From contig NW_014577483.1 in assembly GCF_000485595.1 (NCBI RefSeq), forward strand, positions 77,689 to 118,884: a DNA stretch of 41,196 bases, in the 5' to 3' direction. Origin of the DNA: Priapulus caudatus. Its lineage: Eukaryota; Priapulida; Priapulimorpha; Priapulimorphida; Priapulidae. The notes under the pieces are model-generated. The model was not told the origin of the DNA and searched no databases. It worked only from the letters and a program-made list of their open reading frames with translations. The position numbers were made by a program, and so were the translations under genes. Positions 11,677 through 23,410 of this stretch are shown piece by piece (position 1 is the first letter of the stretch; each line of letters starts with the position of its first letter).

Positions 11677-12009
11677 GCACGCTACTATTTCCCAGCCGTA
11701 TACATCACCCGCTGTCACGGGTAGCGGGGTAGGTAGTTAGTGTACCAGGTAACGGACCTGTACAAGACGCGTTAACTAGTGATGGTAGTTTAATTGTTTC
11801 TCTGAGATGTAGGGCAGTGAGCATTGACCCAATCCTGTGACTGATGCCTTTACCATGCAGGCACCGCGTTATTTATACTGCCCTGATGGCGCGACCCTAC
11901 ACATACGACTACACCGCAACCATGAACTAGAAAGTTCATCGCAGAGTTCAAAACACAAACGCGTACGCTACCCAAGAGATGTCATTCCGTGCACCAACGC
12001 CAACTACCG

Positions 12010-12084
12010 TCACACGCACGCGCGCACACAGACACACGCGCGCGCACGCACACACACACGCGCGCGCACGCACGAACGCACACA
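12010..12084. repeat. (CACG/CGCG)n microsatellite
   Basis: CACACGCACGCGCGC arrays, alternating purine-pyrimidine. Not coding. Confidence 0.9.
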
Positions 12085-12299
12085 GTGAAAACGTTAAAAA
12101 AACTTGTTACCAACTTAGCGCTTAAAAAGTACAACCCAATGCAACACACCTGCTGAAGTATTATATATATGACAGTAAGGCACACACCAAAGTTTACATC
12201 GTCAATAAAGCAACATTATTATGGTAATGTTTTCGCGAAAAAAATTTACATTAGCCATCAGTTAAAATCGCCTGATAGTCCAACGATGTAATACGGAAA

Positions 12300-12977
12300 A
12301 TAACATAAAAATATACAGTCACATCAACAATGCATTTATTATACAACACATATTCCGTATGATACACTGCTCATAATAAACTGTATGACGAAAGACAGCT
12401 AAACCAGGACAAAGACCTTATATCGAATGCCTTTAATAAAAAAGCTAGTATTATATAGTCCCCCAAAAACTCATAACACCTTCCCTACAAATATGTAATT
12501 GTGTGCAAATACATCAAGGTTGCATCTCATCATTTTTAAATATACTGCTGGTATTACTATTATATGATACGAACATGAAAACTAACAAAAACAACTTGTA
12601 TACGATAATGCTATAGAATCTCTGATTTTCGTGTGTCGACGTTTTTGATGTTTATCATTCATATTTCAAATCAATAATCACCTCTACCTACAATACCACG
12701 ACGGGTTTAACAGTCACAAACTATTATACACAATTTTTGTGTTATTTTAAAAACTAATGCAATGTCTGTACACGTGAAAATCCGTACATGATAAAATATA
12801 GCAAGTATTGTACCAATTGTACATAGTTTACGATTAAACTATGACAAAAAAGCAATGCAGAACCTGGTGAATTGATGGTTTGACAAAATTTTGCCTGAAT
12901 ATGATCATGATGTCCCAATTAAATGTATGAAAATATAAGTTTTCAAATGTTAATATCTTTACTAAGTAAAATATCCG
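12300..12977 (-). other. Probable 3' UTR of LYAR
   Basis: AT-rich, no reading frame of note. The nearest AATAAA in LYAR orientation is at 12335-12340, about 640 nt past the stop. The extent is inferred from that signal alone. Confidence 0.35.
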
Positions 12978-15900
12978 TTAAGCAACAAGTTGCACTCGTT
13001 TCTTGTGTATACTGAATTTCTTGTTTTTGAGGACTTCACGACCAAACAACTTGAGGAGATCTTCATCAGTCATAGCTTCCATGTTTTCGTGTTTCTTCTG
13101 CTTCCGCACATAGGTTGCAATAACCTGAAGATCAAATACATTTTATATAGTAAATAACAGTTTGCAATTATCAACCGAAAATCGTATATTATACATGCAG
13201 TACAGACACTATTCTCAACAGGTTTTTTAATGGCTCTGTAAGAAAGACCATCTAGTTAAAACCTACCTTACTGCGTAGCAATTTGATCTTCATTTTGTGG
13301 TCAGGGGCTTCTCGTAGGGTCTTCTTGATGACCCTTTTCCAGCAGAACTTCTGCCCCTTATCATCTTTTTCCTCATCTGAGTATGGAGAGCGGAAAAAGA
13401 AATTATGAATCGGTCAGTTTACATTATGAAATTATAAAAAAAACTAAATTTAGATGAACCAGCTATGTAAGCCACTCGTTCAGCACACATGTAATTTAGG
13501 ATAACCTCAAACACTCGATGAACAATCCATATTTTTGAATGCTACCACTATGTAGGCTTAACCTTTCACTAACGTGTATGGTATAACTATATAACGTGTA
13601 TGGTATAACTATAAATGGTAGCCGAATTCAGCAATACTATTGAGATTTTATTAATATTTATAAACTATCTTTCAGGTCGATTTTAAAAATTCCTTATTGC
13701 TTTTGCAATTGATTCAATTACCATGCTTGGCTTTTTTCGATTGGCTATCTACTGGTTCATCATTCGTGAGCTTTCTTTTCTTCTTTTTCGTGTTAGATTC
13801 TGTTACTCCATTACTGGCTAAGGTTTCCTCTGTTGCTTTGTTTTTCTCTTTGCCAGACTTCTTCGTTTTCACTTTCTTAGCAGAGGACGATTGACTCTCC
13901 GTGATGCCAGTGTTCCCATTAGTTATCACAGTTTCTGCGTTCTCCTTTGTGCTTTTCTTCTTTTTTTCCTTTTTCTTTGCAGCCTCTGTACCTGATGCTG
14001 AATCAGCTGTGCTTTCACACGAGTCTACTTGTGATGCAGCCGGTTCCTTCTTCTGCTGTTCCTCCTAGAGACGATTAAACTTAATTATAGTAACGCGCAT
14101 GCTACATGTTTCTGTGAGTATCTACACTCTATATCACATGCAAAATAAAATGTATATTCACTTGGTCCCTAAATGATCCTGGCTGAGACCCATCTTCATA
14201 TGGCATTTGCAACAACAAAATGCTGCTGCATCTCTCAGCTAGTTATAGTCAATATAACAAGAGAAATTGTTCTTGCTAAGAAACAAATATGGTAATTACT
14301 AGTAACCACTCTGGGTAAAAGGAAAAACACAAGAAGCGTACTCATTTTAGTAAAAACAAATACAGTCTGGATTACTGAATACAAAATCCTGGTTATTAGC
14401 CAAAGTCATATTTTAATAAGACATCACTTTACCTCTTTTGGTTTAGCTGAGAATATCTCCCATGCTTGGTCGATGAGAGTAGCATCGTACACACGCACAC
14501 TATTCTTGATGAAATTCTGCAAGTGCAAAGGATTGGCCGTAAGTAATGGTGTATACATGTATGCACACAGGTGCAAGCGATTTCGTTACAGTGAAATTAG
14601 AATAAACCAGAGAATGTCATTGGTTTTAATTCAGTAATATCATAAACTATTATGGCTTGCATAAAATAGCACTGCTCGCTACAATAATTATACAACATGT
14701 TTAGATATGCAAAATGTAATAATTAATAAACTTACTTCAAACTTTGCCTTCTTCCGGGGAATATTGGTAAACTCGACTATTTTACCCATTAGTTCTGCCA
14801 CTCTAGGATTCTTCGCATTTATTGCTGCTTCTTGAACATTCTGTAAAGCATTGTTTAAGCAGTTTTAATATATAAGCACATGAATTTTCTCAAACTATAC
14901 AGATTTCGAACACAAGCAGAATAACATTAATATTAGTTATAAAAGCCATTATAAACATCCATGTTGATCATGCTAAATTATAGCAATTGTGACCGATTTA
15001 TTCTCATGACTCAACCAGTTTTCTACATACAAAGCTTTTATTTGAATAGAACCATTTGCCTTTAATAGGGCAATAAATTCCCCACATTTACGTGAACTGT
15101 TCATGATAATATAAGCCCACTGTCTAATCACACATGTACGTGTTGAGCTACTAAACTACATTTGTATACAACTTATAACATATATAAAGGCATATATTAT
15201 GGATATTTTGCTGACCTGCATCCATTGTTCTTGTTTCGCCTCTCCTTTCTTGACCTTTGGCTTAAAGTCTTTGCCAGAGTATTTTTCTTCCTCACTAATA
15301 CATTTGATATGCTGCTTATACTCATCTCCCCTGCAATGTTGAACATGCACTATGAATGAACTTTTATGCGCATTGTAAGTCAGTAAGCAGGGTGCGAAAT
15401 TAACGCGAGTCCGGAGTCAAATACTCCCTGTTTTGACATATGCAGGACTCCGTGTAACTCCCTGAAAATTCTGCTATCTTTCCAGTTTGTTCCAGTTTGT
15501 TCGTTCCAGACCATGGCCTCGCGGAATTGCCGTATTTTTTCAGCAAATGTCCAAAGACAATTTGGCAGACGTGCAACTGTCATTTTTTCAACATTTTGCA
15601 ACACACAAAATTTTGACATTATTAACCCCTGATATACCACGATACCTAAAGAAGTAATAAAAGGTCCTGCGTTCCTCATACCCGTGACATACTTATTAGC
15701 CAGATTGAAAAACAGCAGAAGCTGCCGGGTCAGAGACACGTTCTCCCAGAAAAAATATTATACAGTATGTACTTAGTAATAAAAATGGTCAAACAAATAC
15801 CCTTTCGGCAATTAATAATTTTTACGAACTCAGTCGGTCTATTACTTTATATTCATCATATTCAGGCAGGGATTATTCACATTGTGCATTGATTCCTGCA

Positions 15901-16386
15901 TATAGGTTGTTGTACCAGTAGCAAGTACTACCACTACTACTCAGAGGATGTATCCTGATACGAGATAGAGTTCACAATGCCATGCCATGAATATTTGTCC
16001 ATCATCAGTGTCTGCATGTCCGCTATGTCATGCTGGATATCTCTCGCAATCCAGTCAATGTAGTTCAGTGGTAAGTACTTGGGTGCTTTTTTTGGGTAAT
16101 TATATCGTGTGTGAAAGGTAGCAAGTGGTAGTTAGCTTTAGTTGACTTTGTGCACCCATCCGGCCACGAAAAGCTTAATACATTGCTGATCACACCCGCG
16201 CACCTCATTGGTATAGCAAGCTGTAGTTCTTATTGTTCATATATTTTACTTTAATACATACCAGAATTCCTTACTGCAGTCAACACAGGAAACGACTTGA
16301 CAGTTTCTGCATTTTGTCATGCAGTGCTTGTCAACATCCTTTTTCTTCAGCGTCTCATTGCAGTTGTTACACGTGAAGAATACCAT
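12978..16386 (-). CDS. LYAR: LYAR orthologue, cell growth-regulating nucleolar protein
   Basis: Seven coding exons: 16386-16262, 15330-15216, 14840-14736, 14516-14433, 14064-13722, 13376-13267 and 13124-12978. All junctions are GT-AG and phase-compatible, giving 342 residues (human about 380). The start MVFFTCNNC and the paired zinc-binding sets (C6, C9, H21, C26; C34, C37, H49, C52) are the LYAR zinc finger. FWGDEYKQHIKCISEEEKY and the IPRKKAKFENFIKNS segment match the family closely. A Lys/Ser-rich low-complexity region follows in exon 5. The end (FCWKRVIKKTL through KKRVQLV) is the conserved C-terminal domain. LYAR proteins are nucleolar and act in ribosome biogenesis and transcription control. 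Exon 5 would stop soon after its donor if unspliced. A 5' UTR splice acceptor is likely near 16406. An AATAAA for this strand lies at 12335-12340. Confidence 0.93.
15389..15631. mobile_element. Related hAT-like fragment in LYAR intron 1, fused to a second MITE end
   Basis: CAGGGTGCGAAATTAACG at 15389 and the following GAGTCC-rich sequence match the element at 36957-37307 in inverted orientation, through TTTGGCAGACGTGCAAC near 15575. The right side instead ends in GACATTATTAACCCCTG (to 15631), the terminus of the 86-bp element at 16779-16864. It appears chimeric or truncated. Confidence 0.55.
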
Positions 16387-16610
16387 CCTAAATCTTTACT
16401 TTCCTGAAACACCGTAAAACCAGGAAAATATATATTAAACATAAAGTGAAGTTCTACCACTCACACCAACAGGTCTATTATTCTCCTAGGGTTATATAGT
16501 GAAAATTTACTTTGCACATCTTGTGTAAGACAGTACATCGTGCATGTAATGGGGGTATTCCACGTAGGTAACATATGTTGAAAAACCGTGTATCACTATA
16601 TGTGAACTAT

Positions 16611-17171
16611 GGGCGTGTTTGTTTGGTCGGATCCACGGATCTCGATCCACTGGATCTGTGGATCTGACTGTTTGTTTGGTCAGATCCACGAATCTGAATC
16701 CACCAAACCCGACCCTGCTAGCGAGGTGGATTCGACTATGTATTCATACTATCATACTATATATATATATGTATATATCAGAGGTTAATAATGACAAATA
16801 AATAATAATTTGTCAAAAAAAGTCAAAAAAGTTACACACACAAAATTGTCATTATTAACCCCTGATATATATATAGATTTCAAATTTGTAAAATGTTGAT
16901 AAATTATAGCGTGATATCCTTCAGGTAAAACAGTAATGTAAGCTATTATCCAATATGGCGGCCCGCACCTCAGCCAATCACAGCTTGTTCTTTGTTATGA
17001 ACCATCCTGTGATAGGTCACAGCGAAACGCGAACCGTTGAAAGTGAGTTTGCATTTGTTTGGGTTAGGGTTTGATCCAGTGGATCGAGATCCGTGGATCC
17101 GACCAAACAAACAGTCAGATCCACAGATCCAGTGGATCGAGATCCGTGGATCCGACCAAACAAACACGGCC
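16611..17171. mobile_element. Inverted-repeat element with GTTTGTTTGGTC subterminal repeats
   Basis: Ends are GGGCGTGTTTGTTTGGTC on the left and its near complement ending ACACGGCC on the right, flanked by TAT on both sides. Each arm contains two copies of a TTTGTTTGGTC(G/A)GATCCAC unit joined by GGATCTCGATCCACTGGATC. A smaller element (16779-16864) is nested inside. The inner part has GC-rich sequence with ATGGCGGC and CCAAT motifs. No transposase; Harbinger-like by its termini is only a guess. Confidence 0.65.
16779..16864. mobile_element. 86-bp MITE nested in the 16611-17171 element
   Basis: Terminal repeats CAGAGGTTAATAATGACAA and TTGTCATTATTAACCCCTG are complementary apart from one base. 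It is inserted in a (TA)n tract, so the target duplication is ambiguous (ATATAT). The same termini recur at 15611-15631 and as a collapsed palindrome at 11645-11676. Confidence 0.7.
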
Positions 17172-17503
17172 TATGTATGTGTGTAACAAATTGAGATCAT
17201 AGATGCATTAATTGTCAATCCTGCATTATTGGTGCATTCAGTGCACTGTTTCATGTATCTACTTGTGCCGTACAGCTAAGCCATTGTGCCGTACGTACTA
17301 CTTTAGGACCCTGGTTTTAACGATGGGCTTATGATTGGTGGTAGAAATAAATTACACACCACAGTCCACATCACATGCACACACATACATGATACACTGT
17401 GTGTATGACATTGACAGTATTACTATTAGTATTAGGTTGTTAATGTTGTGTTGGCCAGTTGGGAATAATTTGATGAATGAACACATTAAATATTATTATC
17501 ATA

Positions 17504-17924
17504 CAGGAATGTTCCCACGCCGGGCGGCGCCGGGCGGCGCCGGGCGGTGCCGTTACTTTTGATTTCCAACCGGCACTCAAAAAAAATTGCCGTTTTCCGC
17601 CCGGAACAAAATTACATCAAATAGGACATCATCATTTACGAATGGTCCATTGAGTGAATTATTGTATAAATCATTCAACAACAAAGTGCTTAATTGCTGT
17701 TTGAGCATTTTGTTGTAATTAAAATGTACTAACTTATGTCACATGCCGCAATTATTAGCGATCATTCATAAAGCCTAGGACACACTGCGCGATTTTCTAC
17801 GCTGGCCGCTTGCGATCGATATTGTTACTGTACATGCTAACACGACCCACATACAAAATCTGGGGGGGGGGAAGGATTCGATGTCTGATTACCCGGCACT
17901 CAACATTTTCTAGAAACATTCCTG
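17504..17924. mobile_element. hAT-like non-autonomous element, ATCATA target duplication
   Basis: Termini CAGGAATGTT and AACATTCCTG are perfect inverted repeats. The 6-bp ATCATA flanks both ends (17498-17503 and 17925-17930). Just inside the left end is a threefold CGGGCGGCGC block, GC-rich against an AT-rich background. CCGGCACTCAA appears near both ends. No coding sequence. Confidence 0.75.
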
Positions 17925-17958
17925 ATCATATGATTATATCTTTTGATACATGATACAT

Positions 17959-18284
17959 GGGGCGCAAATCCACTTTAGGCACCTTAGGTATCACGAAGTG
18001 ATGCAAAGATTTCTGTGTATCAACAACTGATGCACAGACTTTCCGTATATCAAGGAATGATGCAAAAACCCTAACCCTATTACCCCAAGTCATAAAGTAT
18101 AACATTAGGTATCACAAAGTGTGTTAGGGTTAGGGTTAGGGTTAGGGTTTTTGCATCATTCCTTGATATACAGAAAGTCTGTGCATCAGTTGATGATACA
18201 CAGAAATCTGTGCATCAGTTGATGATACACAGAAATCTGTGCATCACTTCGTGATACCTAAGGTGCCTAAAGTGGATTTGCACC
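17959..18284. mobile_element. Fold-back element with telomeric TTAGGG repeats at its centre
   Basis: Left arm about 17959-18079 and right arm about 18124-18284 are inverted copies (GCAAATCCACTTTAGGCACC at the outer ends). GATACAT flanks both sides (17952-17958 and 18285-18291). The inner ends of both arms are telomeric: CCCTAACCCT on the left and (TTAGGG)4 at 18124-18147 on the right. The right arm holds one extra copy of a roughly 30-bp CACAGAAATCTGTGCATC unit. Confidence 0.75.
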
Positions 18285-18344
18285 GATACATCTATATGAT
18301 CTATATGAAACGTGTAAAATCATTGCCCTGCTCATGTAATCATG

Positions 18345-19807
18345 TAGACCGAATAATTCTGTCCCATATAACCTTTTTTATATTTTGGTGAGGGTTATAT
18401 TGGGACAAAACGGGGTTCATTGAAATTTCGTGAGATCGCATGCAAAATGCATGCGCTGCGAATGCGGCCCGTACGCCGCTATTGGCGCGAAAAAAACCCT
18501 ACCGTTTCCTTCTACATGACTTTACCTTGCTACAGATATGTGTATACATTCACTTCAATCGTTATTCACTTCTTAAAAGATTGTTTTTCAGACACCCCGC
18601 TTCATTTAACTTTCGTAAATAACATTCGCCATTTACAAACAATCACACCAATCAGAGCGAGTCTATCTGCCCTCCTGCAGCGCCACAGATACAGGCGAGC
18701 AAGGGCTCCTTGCAAGCGAGAACCAGGCTATTGTAACACTCGCTCTGATTGATCTGATTGTTTGTAAATGGCGAATGTTAAATGAACGATAGTTTTTAAT
18801 TTTAAAAAACTACAACAACCAATTACTATGAGGAAACACTGGTGGTAGCTAACGATACAAAGAGGGTTTACATTGTGACCATGACCTCGTGAAGTAGGAG
18901 GATAAACGAATAACAACAACAACAACAACAAAGTTACGAAAGTTAAATGAAGCGGGGTGTCTGAAAAACACTCTTTTAAGAAGTGAATAACGATTGAAGT
19001 GAATGTATACACATATCTGTAGCAAGGTAAAGTCTAGNNNNNNNNNNNNNNNNNNNNNNNNNNNNNNNNNNNNNNNNNNNNNNNNNNNNNNNNNNNNNNN
19101 NNNNNNNNNNNNNNNNNNNNNNNNNNNNNNNNNNNNNNNNNNNNNNNNNNNNNNNNNNNNNNNNNNNNNNNNNNNNNNNNNNNNNNNNNNNNNNNNNNNN
19201 NNNNNNNNNNNNNNNNNNNNNNNNNNNNNNNNNNNNNNNNNNNNNNNNNNNNNNNNNNNNNNNNNNNNNNNNNNNNNNNNNNNNNNNNNNNNNNNNNNNN
19301 NNNNNNNNNNNNNNNNNNNNNNNNNNNNNNNNNNNNNNNNNNNNNNNNNNNNNNNNNNNNNNNNNNNNNNNNNNNNNNNNNNNNNNNNNNNNNNNNNNNN
19401 NNNNNNNNNNNNNNNNNNNNNNNNNNNNNNNNNNNNNNNNNNNNNNNNNNNNNNNNNNNNNNNNNNNNNNNNNNNNNNNNNNNNNNNNNNNNNNNNNNNN
19501 NNTCTAGTCTCTGAAAATACACCAGCAAACCTGCCCGAGTCATTCACTCGGGCATTCCTCCGCACAAAAGTATAGGCTCGCGTTGTAACCCTATCCTCTT
19601 GGGTTTGGGTTACATTATTGTATCTAGGTAAAGTCATGTAGAAGGAAACGGTAGGTTTTTTTCGCACCAATAGCGGCGTACGGGCCGCATTCGCAGCGCA
19701 TGCATTTTGCATGCGATCTCACGAAATTTCAATGAACCCCGTTCTGTCCCAATATAACCCTCACCAAAATATAAAAAAGGTTATATGGGACAGAATTATT
19801 CGGTCTA
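18345..19807. mobile_element. Large nested inverted-repeat element containing the assembly gap
   Basis: Outer ends are TAGACCGAATAATTCTGTCC and its complement ending GGTCTA. Arms 18345-18540 and about 19620-19807 are nearly identical inverted copies, giving a TA-flanked element. Inside, 18525-18622 is complementary to about 18940-19037, and CATTCGCCATTTACAAACAA near 18625 is complementary to sequence near 18770, so the left side folds on itself. No transposase is visible, but 465 bases are unknown. Confidence 0.7.
19038..19502. other. Assembly gap (465 N)
   Basis: Undetermined bases flanked on both sides by TCTAG. Reading frames that cross it are meaningless. The gap falls within an inverted-repeat element, a usual cause of assembly failure. 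Confidence 0.99.
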
Positions 19808-20513
19808 GTATTAGTAGTAATCATGGTGATGCGCACGACGTCCCAACTTTATCCCGCGTCACTAGGGTCAGAATCTAAACCAGATAGCTGGTTTACTTAC
19901 CCAAGCGATAGGAACAATATTACTGCTTAATGATAGTTCGTATGGGAATATAAATTACATTTACATGTAAGTGAACTATGTTTTAACGATGAACGCATAA
20001 AACACGCATGAAATTTACGGGCGCAGACATTACCATAACAAGTGGACATTAGAAAAGAAGCTGAGATTTTTGGTAGCAACTTTATTTGCTACGTCAAAAC
20101 CATAGTTAAGTTATAACATATTTTATCATTGTAATAAAGTATATTGTAGGATATTTATTGAAGCTTATTCTGTGACAAACAGATTATGAACGAGGACTGG
20201 TTCGTAATCCGAATTAACCCGAGGCCTTTCTAATTCTATCATACCGTAAATTGCCACAAGTGGCGCTGGTGTGGAACAATGGCAGCCTTTGCTCCAAAAA
20301 TCGATCCCAGAAAAATGATTAATAATATCATTGTTTTTGCAGCTCCCTACGGCTACAATTAAAGTGCGATTCATTGTTATTGCGAAGGACTCATGGTTGG
20401 TATTACGTAGTTGACGTTGTTGTCGTTATATTTGTCTAAAACTAACAATACATGATAAGTTAATAATCCGAATAGGACTGCTTTGTTATTTCCATTCTGA
20501 ATATTGCTAATAC

Positions 20514-20555
20514 TAATAGTAATACTAATAGTAATACTAATAGTAATACTAATAT
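20514..20555. repeat. (TAATACTAATAG)n microsatellite
   Basis: About three and a half 12-bp units. A related ATTACTATTAGTATTAG tract lies at 20935-20956. Confidence 0.85.
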
Positions 20556-20657
20556 ACCGTAACACTATTGTTAGAGATTTCTGTTCATAGGCTGAGCGTC
20601 TGATTCATTGATAAAATCGTTATCGTTAAATAACTTATCGTGGTAAAACTTACGGCC

Positions 20658-20735
20658 CAAGGATAGAGAACATGGGTCCCAATATATTGATGTAAATTAC
20701 ATTGGTTTTATTGGGACCCATGTTCTCTATCCTTG
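20658..20735. repeat. Short hairpin with 26-bp perfect arms
   Basis: CAAGGATAGAGAACATGGGT at the left is the exact complement of the right arm (arms 20658-20683 and 20710-20735) around a 26-base AT-rich loop. AAACTTACGG lies on both flanks, perhaps a target-site duplication. Likely a miniature fold-back element. Confidence 0.6.
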
Positions 20736-20836
20736 AACCAAACTTACGGGTTTTACCTACGGCTAATTGGTTTAGCTAGTTATTTTCAGTAGTTGTCGCG
20801 GTTATGTTTATATTTGTATCACCTCGTACTCTGTAA

Positions 20837-22597
20837 CACAGGCACTTGGAGCGTTTCAATAAAATATAATGCTAAATAAATACGAAATTTATTTAATACC
20901 AAAGTCTTAATGTTTCTCTACTCTCTTTCACTTATTACTATTAGTATTAGTATTATTGCCGACAATTTCCTGTAAATTTTATGCCGTCCAAATGCTCATA
21001 TGCAACACGCTGGCCGCCGCACGCTAGCTGCTGCACATCGACACATAAATATATAGCCGGTAGGAAAGCGTGCTGCCAAAATTCGCTCGACGCTCACTTG
21101 ATTTCATACGAATACAACACAAATATTCAACCATTCTACTCTATCTTTGTTTCTATTTGAAGAACAGTGTTCACTTGATATAACTAGACAGTGCACTCAC
21201 GGCGAGTGCATACCTCCGCCAGCGACATACGCCATACGACTGACGAACACACAAATAAGCCACGATATACGCCAGCGTACTGACATGTACACGCTGGCTT
21301 GCTGGCTTGCTGCTCGCTCGCTCGTAGCAGCCGCTCGTTGCTGCTGCTCGCTCACATGTACACGCTCGCTGGCTGGCTCGCTGGCTGACGCGCTAATATC
21401 GATCGCGCGAACACACGAACGCACGCACACAAGAGCGAAAACATAACCACCTCCAACTCCGTTGGGCGGAGGTAAAAACATACTGTCTGTGTTCATAACC
21501 GAGCTGTGTCACGCGAAATCACTCAAAGCCTGACGAAATTCTCGCGTTCGCTCCCTTTGCGCAGTTTATGTAAATGGCTGTCGGAATCAGGAAACACCCA
21601 CCGGCACTCTTCGTGACCTTATTTTTGCGCCGCAACGCTGCAACGTTTTTGCAACGCTTAACTGGCAGCTTTGACGAGGCTCGTACGGGAGTTGGAAAGC
21701 AGCGTGGTAGTTTCCCAATATGCAGTGCGCCGCCTATAGCCCTGTACTTGCAGCCATTTCGTCAGGCTTTGTGTGATTTCGCGTGACACAGCTCGGTTAC
21801 GAACACAGATAGTATGTTTTTATAACAAGTGAACACTGTCCTTCAAATAGAAACAAAGATGGAGTAGAATGGTTGAATATTTGTGTTATATTCGTATGAA
21901 ATCAAGCGAGCGTCGAGTGATTTTTGGCAGCACGCTTTCCTACCCAGGGGTCGAAATTAGATTTTTATTATGGTATCCAATCCATTCGGGATACCAAGTA
22001 TTGAAATCTGGTATCCCCCCCCAAAGATCTGGTATCCCATTTTTTGGATAGTAATTTTAACAATGTTGGTATTCAAAATGTTGAAATATGCAATAATAGC
22101 ATTTGAAAATTATTAATATGTAATGTAATTATTATATAAAAACATGAAAACAGATTCACAGATATGCACAGACAAGTACACTGCAGACGTATTGTCTAGA
22201 CACATTGTCTGGTTTTCTTGATACAATGTATGATCAACATCGGCCACGCTTGCGCTTGCAAATATGCTCAACAACCACTATCCCGATTTTGACGATTTTT
22301 TTTTACTATCAAAGCGGGATACCAAGCATTAAAATCTGGTATCCAACACAGGAATTTACCATCCTGCGGATATCGGGATACCGCTAATTTCGACCCCTGC
22401 TACCTGCTATATATTTATGTGTCAGTGTGCAGCAGCTAGCATGCGGCCGCCAGCGTGTGTTTGCAGATGAGCATTTACAGGAAATTGTCGGCAATAATAG
22501 GTGAAAGAGAGTGGAGAAACATTTTAAGACTTTGGTAGTAAATAGATTTCATATTTATTTAGCATTATATTTTATTGAAACGCTCCAAGTGCCTGTG
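20837..22597. mobile_element. hAT-type fold-back element with 8-bp target duplication
   Basis: Termini CACAGGCACTTGGAGCG and its complement are flanked by the identical 8-mer CTCTGTAA at 20829-20836 and 22598-22605, the hAT hallmark. Arms of roughly 350 bp run inward, and the right arm is interrupted by a second element (21945-22399). A second inner inverted pair lies at about 21472-21540 and 21756-21821 (CGAGCTGTGTCACGCGAAAT and complement). The reading frames inside are low-complexity and do not resemble transposase, so it is non-autonomous. Confidence 0.8.
21945..22399. mobile_element. 455-bp MITE nested in the right arm of the 20837-22597 element
   Basis: Termini CAGGGGTCGAAATTAG and CTAATTTCGACCCCTG are perfect inverted repeats, flanked by CTACC on both sides (21940-21944 and 22400-22404). 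The uninterrupted left arm of the host element shows the empty site (GGTAGGAAAGC). The interior has repeated GGTATCCC/GGGATACC motifs. It belongs to the same terminus group as 36957-37307 (CAGGGnnnGAAATTA). Confidence 0.85.
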
Positions 22598-22605
22598 CTC
22601 TGTAA

Positions 22606-23410
22606 CTAGTCCGCAAGTCTTTTCCACTGACAACGGGACTTTGTTAGTTTAATATTCGTCATTGTTATTTGTTACAAATAGTTCAAAGTTATTTTCGTAA
22701 AGCATTTGCCAATTCACACATAGTTTGTTGGGTTTTTAAACTCCAATCTTATTTCAGTAAGCACAATAGAGTGACTGAGTCACATTGACATTGTTTTATA
22801 TTGTTTATACATAATAATGTAAAGACAGGTAAACTCAAGTAATAGACTACAGTAGGAATGTTAGTCAACTCAGAAATAACTCAACAAAAGCTTAGCGTCA
22901 GTTAGTGTGAAATAATCAAATTAAATATATGATATATAATTTACACAATCAAATATCAGAAAATTCATGGTTTCATTATTATTTTTTTACTTGAATTATG
23001 CCTTATTTATGCCATGTAGTGTTACTAATTTCCAGTCACCATGCAGATTTTTTTTTTATAGATATATAAGTAACACGATATTAACAACATGTTAATATAA
23101 TGGTATATTTTATAGCATACTGAAAATAGTGGCGAAGGCTAGAGAGTGTTATTTTATAATACATAGTTTCTGAATCAGAGTGGTACCCCCTCAGTGCTAT
23201 GGTATTCCATAGAAGGGAGCCAAGAGGTAAGGTGAAGGTATATATAGGTTATGGTAGGGGTAATCAGGAATGAGTGTATGGAGCCCAAAGGATGGTAGCC
23301 AGAAAAACTTTTGGTAACCACTGCATTAATATTCATAAAATTATAAGCGATCAAGAATAGTTTAAGAAATAAATATGAACAGTCGGGGCCTAATCCAGGC
23401 CATTTTTCAT
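22606..23410. other. AT-rich stretch without a supported gene
   Basis: No convincing coding frame, tRNA or element ends seen. The open frame at 23175-23495 (minus) has no recognisable features. Confidence 0.6.

Noticed and set aside
13697-13894. Phe-rich 65-codon plus frame
   Set aside because: Antisense of the Lys-rich LYAR exon 5.
18849-19712. Long frames of 169-287 codons crossing the gap
   Set aside because: Their length comes from undetermined bases; the real sequence at each side is inverted-repeat DNA.
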